A stretch of DNA of 35,580 bases from Scybalousia_A sp964639765 (GTDB lineage Bacteria > Bacteroidota > Bacteroidia > Bacteroidales > P3), in assembly GCA_964639765.1 (NCBI GenBank), contig CAZXEN010000022.1:1-35580 (forward strand), given 5' to 3'. The notes beneath the pieces are model-generated. The model was not told the DNA's origin. It ran no database searches and saw only the letters and a list, made by a program, of their open reading frames with translations. Below are positions 34,200-35,580 of the stretch, one piece after another. Positions within the stretch are counted from its first letter, which is position 1. Each line of letters starts with the position of its first letter. The position numbers were made by a program, and so were the translations under genes.

Positions 34200-34440
34200 A
34201 TGAAAAAGATATTATTATTTTTGGCAGTATTGTCTTTGACTACAACAATATACAAAACAACAAGCAAAAAGTTATTTAGATACAGGTAATGCTTATTATA
34301 TCCAAGGTAAATATGATACAGCATTAATAGAATTAAATAAAGCATTAAAGATATATAGAAACTTTTTTGATGAATCACATCCATATATCCAACAAACTAA
34401 GGAAGTAATTGAACGTTGCGAAGAGGAATTAAACGAGTAA
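34200..34440 (+). pseudogene. Frameshifted small TPR protein remnant
   Basis: From ATG at 34200 the frame encodes a signal-peptide-like start MKKILLFLAVLSLTTTIY and stops at 34289. In the next frame (+1) the codons from about 34240 to the stop at 34440 read QQAKSYLDTGNAYYIQGKYD, followed by a segment TALIELNKALKIY and FDESHPYIQQTKEVIERCEEELNE. This is one clear tetratricopeptide repeat of the TPR_10/12 kind plus a closing helix. Joining the frames needs one extra base skipped in the A-rich stretch 34240-34270. It is probably a decayed or recently broken exported TPR protein; a programmed +1 shift or a sequencing error is possible. Confidence 0.6.
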
Positions 34441-34689
34441 TGAAAAATGAAGAAGAAGAAAACAGATAACAATTTTCACGAGCAAGGAGATAAACACTTG
34501 TTTTGTTCAAAACATTCTTCGTAAAAAAGAACTGAATAACGGGTTTATCAAGTTTTGATATATGTTTTTTTGCTTGATTAATAATGTATATTGCTTGATT
34601 TGTTTTAAACAATAGGTTATCTATATATTTAAAAAACAATAAAATAAACTTTAAAATAGATATTTTTTTGGAATTTTCTTTTAATTTTT
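34441..34689. other. AT-rich intergenic stretch with 21-nt-spaced repeats
   Basis: No convincing gene. TTGCTTGATT occurs at 34570-34579 and again at 34591-34600, 21 nt apart, with the near-inverse ATCAAG at 34547-34552 and a CTTCG core ending at 34521. This may be a degenerate member of the 21-nt arrays. Confidence 0.4.
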
Positions 34690-34720
34690 TTTGTGCATTT
34701 GTGGAAAGTTAGTAATTTTG
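34690..34720 (+). promoter_or_regulatory. Consensus promoter of rplU-rpmA
   Basis: TTTG (34690-34693), 19-bp spacer, TAATTTTG (34713-34720) followed by C. Perfect consensus match, same -7 box as the tRNA promoter. Confidence 0.87.
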
Positions 34721-34750
34721 CACCTCAATTCAAAAATAAAATTTAATAAA

Positions 34751-35059
34751 ATGTACGCAATAGTAGAAATAGCTGGACAGCAATTCAAGGTTCAAAAAGA
34801 TCAGAAGTTGTTTGTTAATCGTCTTAAACAAGAAGAGGGAGCAAATGTTACTTTTGACACCGTAATGCTCAAAGATGTTGACGGCAATGTTACCGTTGGC
34901 ACACCAAAAATAGAAGGAGCAAGCGTTGAAGCAACGATTATCAAACACATCAAGGGAGAAAAGGTATTGGTTTTCCATAAAAAGAGAAGAAAAGGTTATC
35001 AAAAACTTAACGGTTCTCGCCCATATCTTACCCAGATACAGATAAAAGATATTAAATAA
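34751..35059 (+). CDS. rplU: 50S ribosomal protein L21
   Basis: Large-subunit protein of 102 aa: MYAIVEIAGQQFKVQKDQKLFVNRL at the N-terminus, VTVGTPKIEGASVEATIIKHIKGEKVLVFHKKRRKGYQKLNGSRPYLTQIQI with the L21 signature (K-KRR-GYxK-xGxRxxxTxI). The start at 34751 is right for L21; an in-frame ATG at 34691 lies inside the promoter. 31 bases before rpmA. Confidence 0.98.
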   Translation: MYAIVEIAGQQFKVQKDQKLFVNRLKQEEGANVTFDTVMLKDVDGNVTVGTPKIEGASVEATIIKHIKGEKVLVFHKKRRKGYQKLNGSRPYLTQIQIKDIK

Positions 35060-35090
35060 GTAGTAATTAACTTTTAAAACATATATTATT

Positions 35091-35348
35091 ATGGCACACA
35101 AAAAAGGTGTTGGTAGTTCAAGTAACGGTCGTGAGTCCCAAAGCAAACGTTTGGGCGTAAAAATATATGGTGGTCAAAAATGTATTGCTGGTAACATTAT
35201 TGTTCGCCAAAGAGGTACTGTTCACAATCCTGGTGAAAACGTAGGAATGGGAAAAGACCATACTTTGTTTGCACTAAAAGACGGTGTAGTTGAATTTAAA
35301 AAAGGTATGAAAGACCGTTCATTCGTGTCAGTTAGAGTAGAAGCATAA
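35091..35348 (+). CDS. rpmA: 50S ribosomal protein L27
   Basis: Protein of 85 aa next to the peptidyl-transferase centre. It begins MAHKKGVGSSSNGRESQSKRLGVK, the universal L27 N-terminus without a cleavable extension. It continues YGGQKCIAGNIIVRQRGTVHNPGENVGMGKDHTLFALKDGVVEF. The pair with rplU is standard. No clear hairpin terminator follows, only a T run. Confidence 0.98.
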   Translation: MAHKKGVGSSSNGRESQSKRLGVKIYGGQKCIAGNIIVRQRGTVHNPGENVGMGKDHTLFALKDGVVEFKKGMKDRSFVSVRVEA

Positions 35349-35376
35349 CTTTTTTTATAAAATTTTTGCTGAAAAA

Positions 35377-35408
35377 TTTGGTCAGTAAAAAATAATGAAG
35401 TAATTTTG
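35377..35408 (+). promoter_or_regulatory. Promoter downstream of rpmA
   Basis: TTTG (35377-35380), 20-bp spacer, TAATTTTG (35401-35408) followed by C. Transcription should begin near 35414 and continue out of the window. Confidence 0.75.
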
Positions 35409-35413
35409 CAAAC

Positions 35414-35580
35414 TCAAATTTGAAACGAGTTTTTTGAAATAAAGGAGAGAAATTAAGAGATTAATACTCTCCGCACATGTATCAAAATCAGATTGGGGTG
35501 GGAATCTTTATTTGAAATTAGATACAGCTTTTTACGGTAGTAGGGGGCGGTTCATTGACAAATGGGGGACATACAAAGAC
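35414..35580 (+). ncRNA. Structured transcript start, truncated by the window end
   Basis: No open frame of note is visible. GGAGAG (35444-35449) pairs with CTCTCC (35467-35472). TGTATC (35478-35483) pairs with GATACA (35521-35526) around an inner hairpin AGATT (35490-35494) / AATCT (35503-35507). G-rich sequence with GGGGGCGG follows. It could be a long structured leader of the next gene or the 5' part of a stable RNA. None of the conserved blocks of tmRNA, RNase P RNA or SRP RNA is recognised. Confidence 0.35.

Noticed and set aside
34240..34289. Programmed -1 frameshift at the CAAAAAG site in the TPR gene
   Set aside because: The second part is in the +1 frame, so a -1 slip would lead to the wrong frame.
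34447..34524. 25-codon open frame starting MKKKKTDNN
   Set aside because: Short, low-complexity start, no recognised similarity, no promoter; it lies just after the broken TPR gene and may be more of the same debris.
34691..34750. N-terminal extension of L21 from the ATG at 34691
   Set aside because: It lies within the consensus promoter of rplU, and L21 proteins begin with MYAIVE.
35549..35580. GGGGGCGG...TTGACA as the 5' end of tmRNA
   Set aside because: The G-rich acceptor-like start is suggestive, but the conserved region after it does not match, and the 3' half lies outside the window, so the call cannot be supported.

Overview
The window is AT-rich chromosomal DNA from a Bacteroidota bacterium, most likely an anaerobic member of the Bacteroidales. 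The evidence is the gene order ftsX / DUF3098 / uppP / truB, two proteins with type IX secretion (T9SS) sorting tails, a PorE-like TPR/beta-propeller protein, an Omp28-type lipoprotein, a rubrerythrin, and many promoters of the Bacteroidota form TTTG-N18-22-TAnnTTTG. Genus cannot be named from the sequence alone.

Layout. 1-5.1 kb: the 3' part of a NhaD-type Na+/H+ antiporter, a rubrerythrin on the minus strand, and a large secreted M16 protease. 5.1-9.7 kb: a small secreted protein resembling only the N-terminal part of M6 proteases, then the minus-strand cell-envelope operon ftsX - DUF3098 - uppP - truB - putative transglycosylase. 9.9-12.5 kb: a large fibronectin-III protein with a T9SS tail. 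12.7-13.1 kb: three tRNA genes (Ser-GCT, Pro-TGG, Arg-TCT) behind a consensus promoter. 13.1-16.1 kb: minus-strand operon pyrE - SRPBCC protein - PorE-like protein, divergent from a NUDIX gene. 16.8-19.2 kb: minus-strand operon of a beta-CASP metallo-beta-lactamase nuclease, a thioredoxin-like protein and aroQ. 19.4-26.4 kb: Omp28-like lipoprotein, small T9SS-tail protein, large NtrY-like histidine kinase, and patatin/beta-barrel phospholipase. 26.6-29.3 kb: lepA and a GT2 glycosyltransferase on the minus strand. 29.5-33.1 kb: a thioredoxin-like gene followed by atpE-atpF-atpH-atpA, with neither atpB nor atpG adjacent. 33.1-34.7 kb: a 1.65-kb stretch without an intact protein gene. 34.75-35.35 kb: rplU-rpmA, followed by a promoter and structured non-coding sequence running off the window.

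The most unusual material is non-coding. (1) At least five intergenic sites carry short arrays of degenerate units with a 21-nt period, each unit a 5-nt core such as CTTCG, CCAAG or CGAAG between an A-tract and a T-tract; neighbouring units are often complementary and fold into hairpins. (2) The 33.1-34.7 kb gap holds two loci with near-consensus promoters but no protein: one RNA that can fold in two mutually exclusive ways and has a 9-bp stem closing its predicted ends, and one RNA with a 127-nt rod-like hairpin and its own terminator. (3) A nearly perfect 18-bp hairpin lies between atpE and atpF. These are read by eye; no folding, homology or expression data were available.
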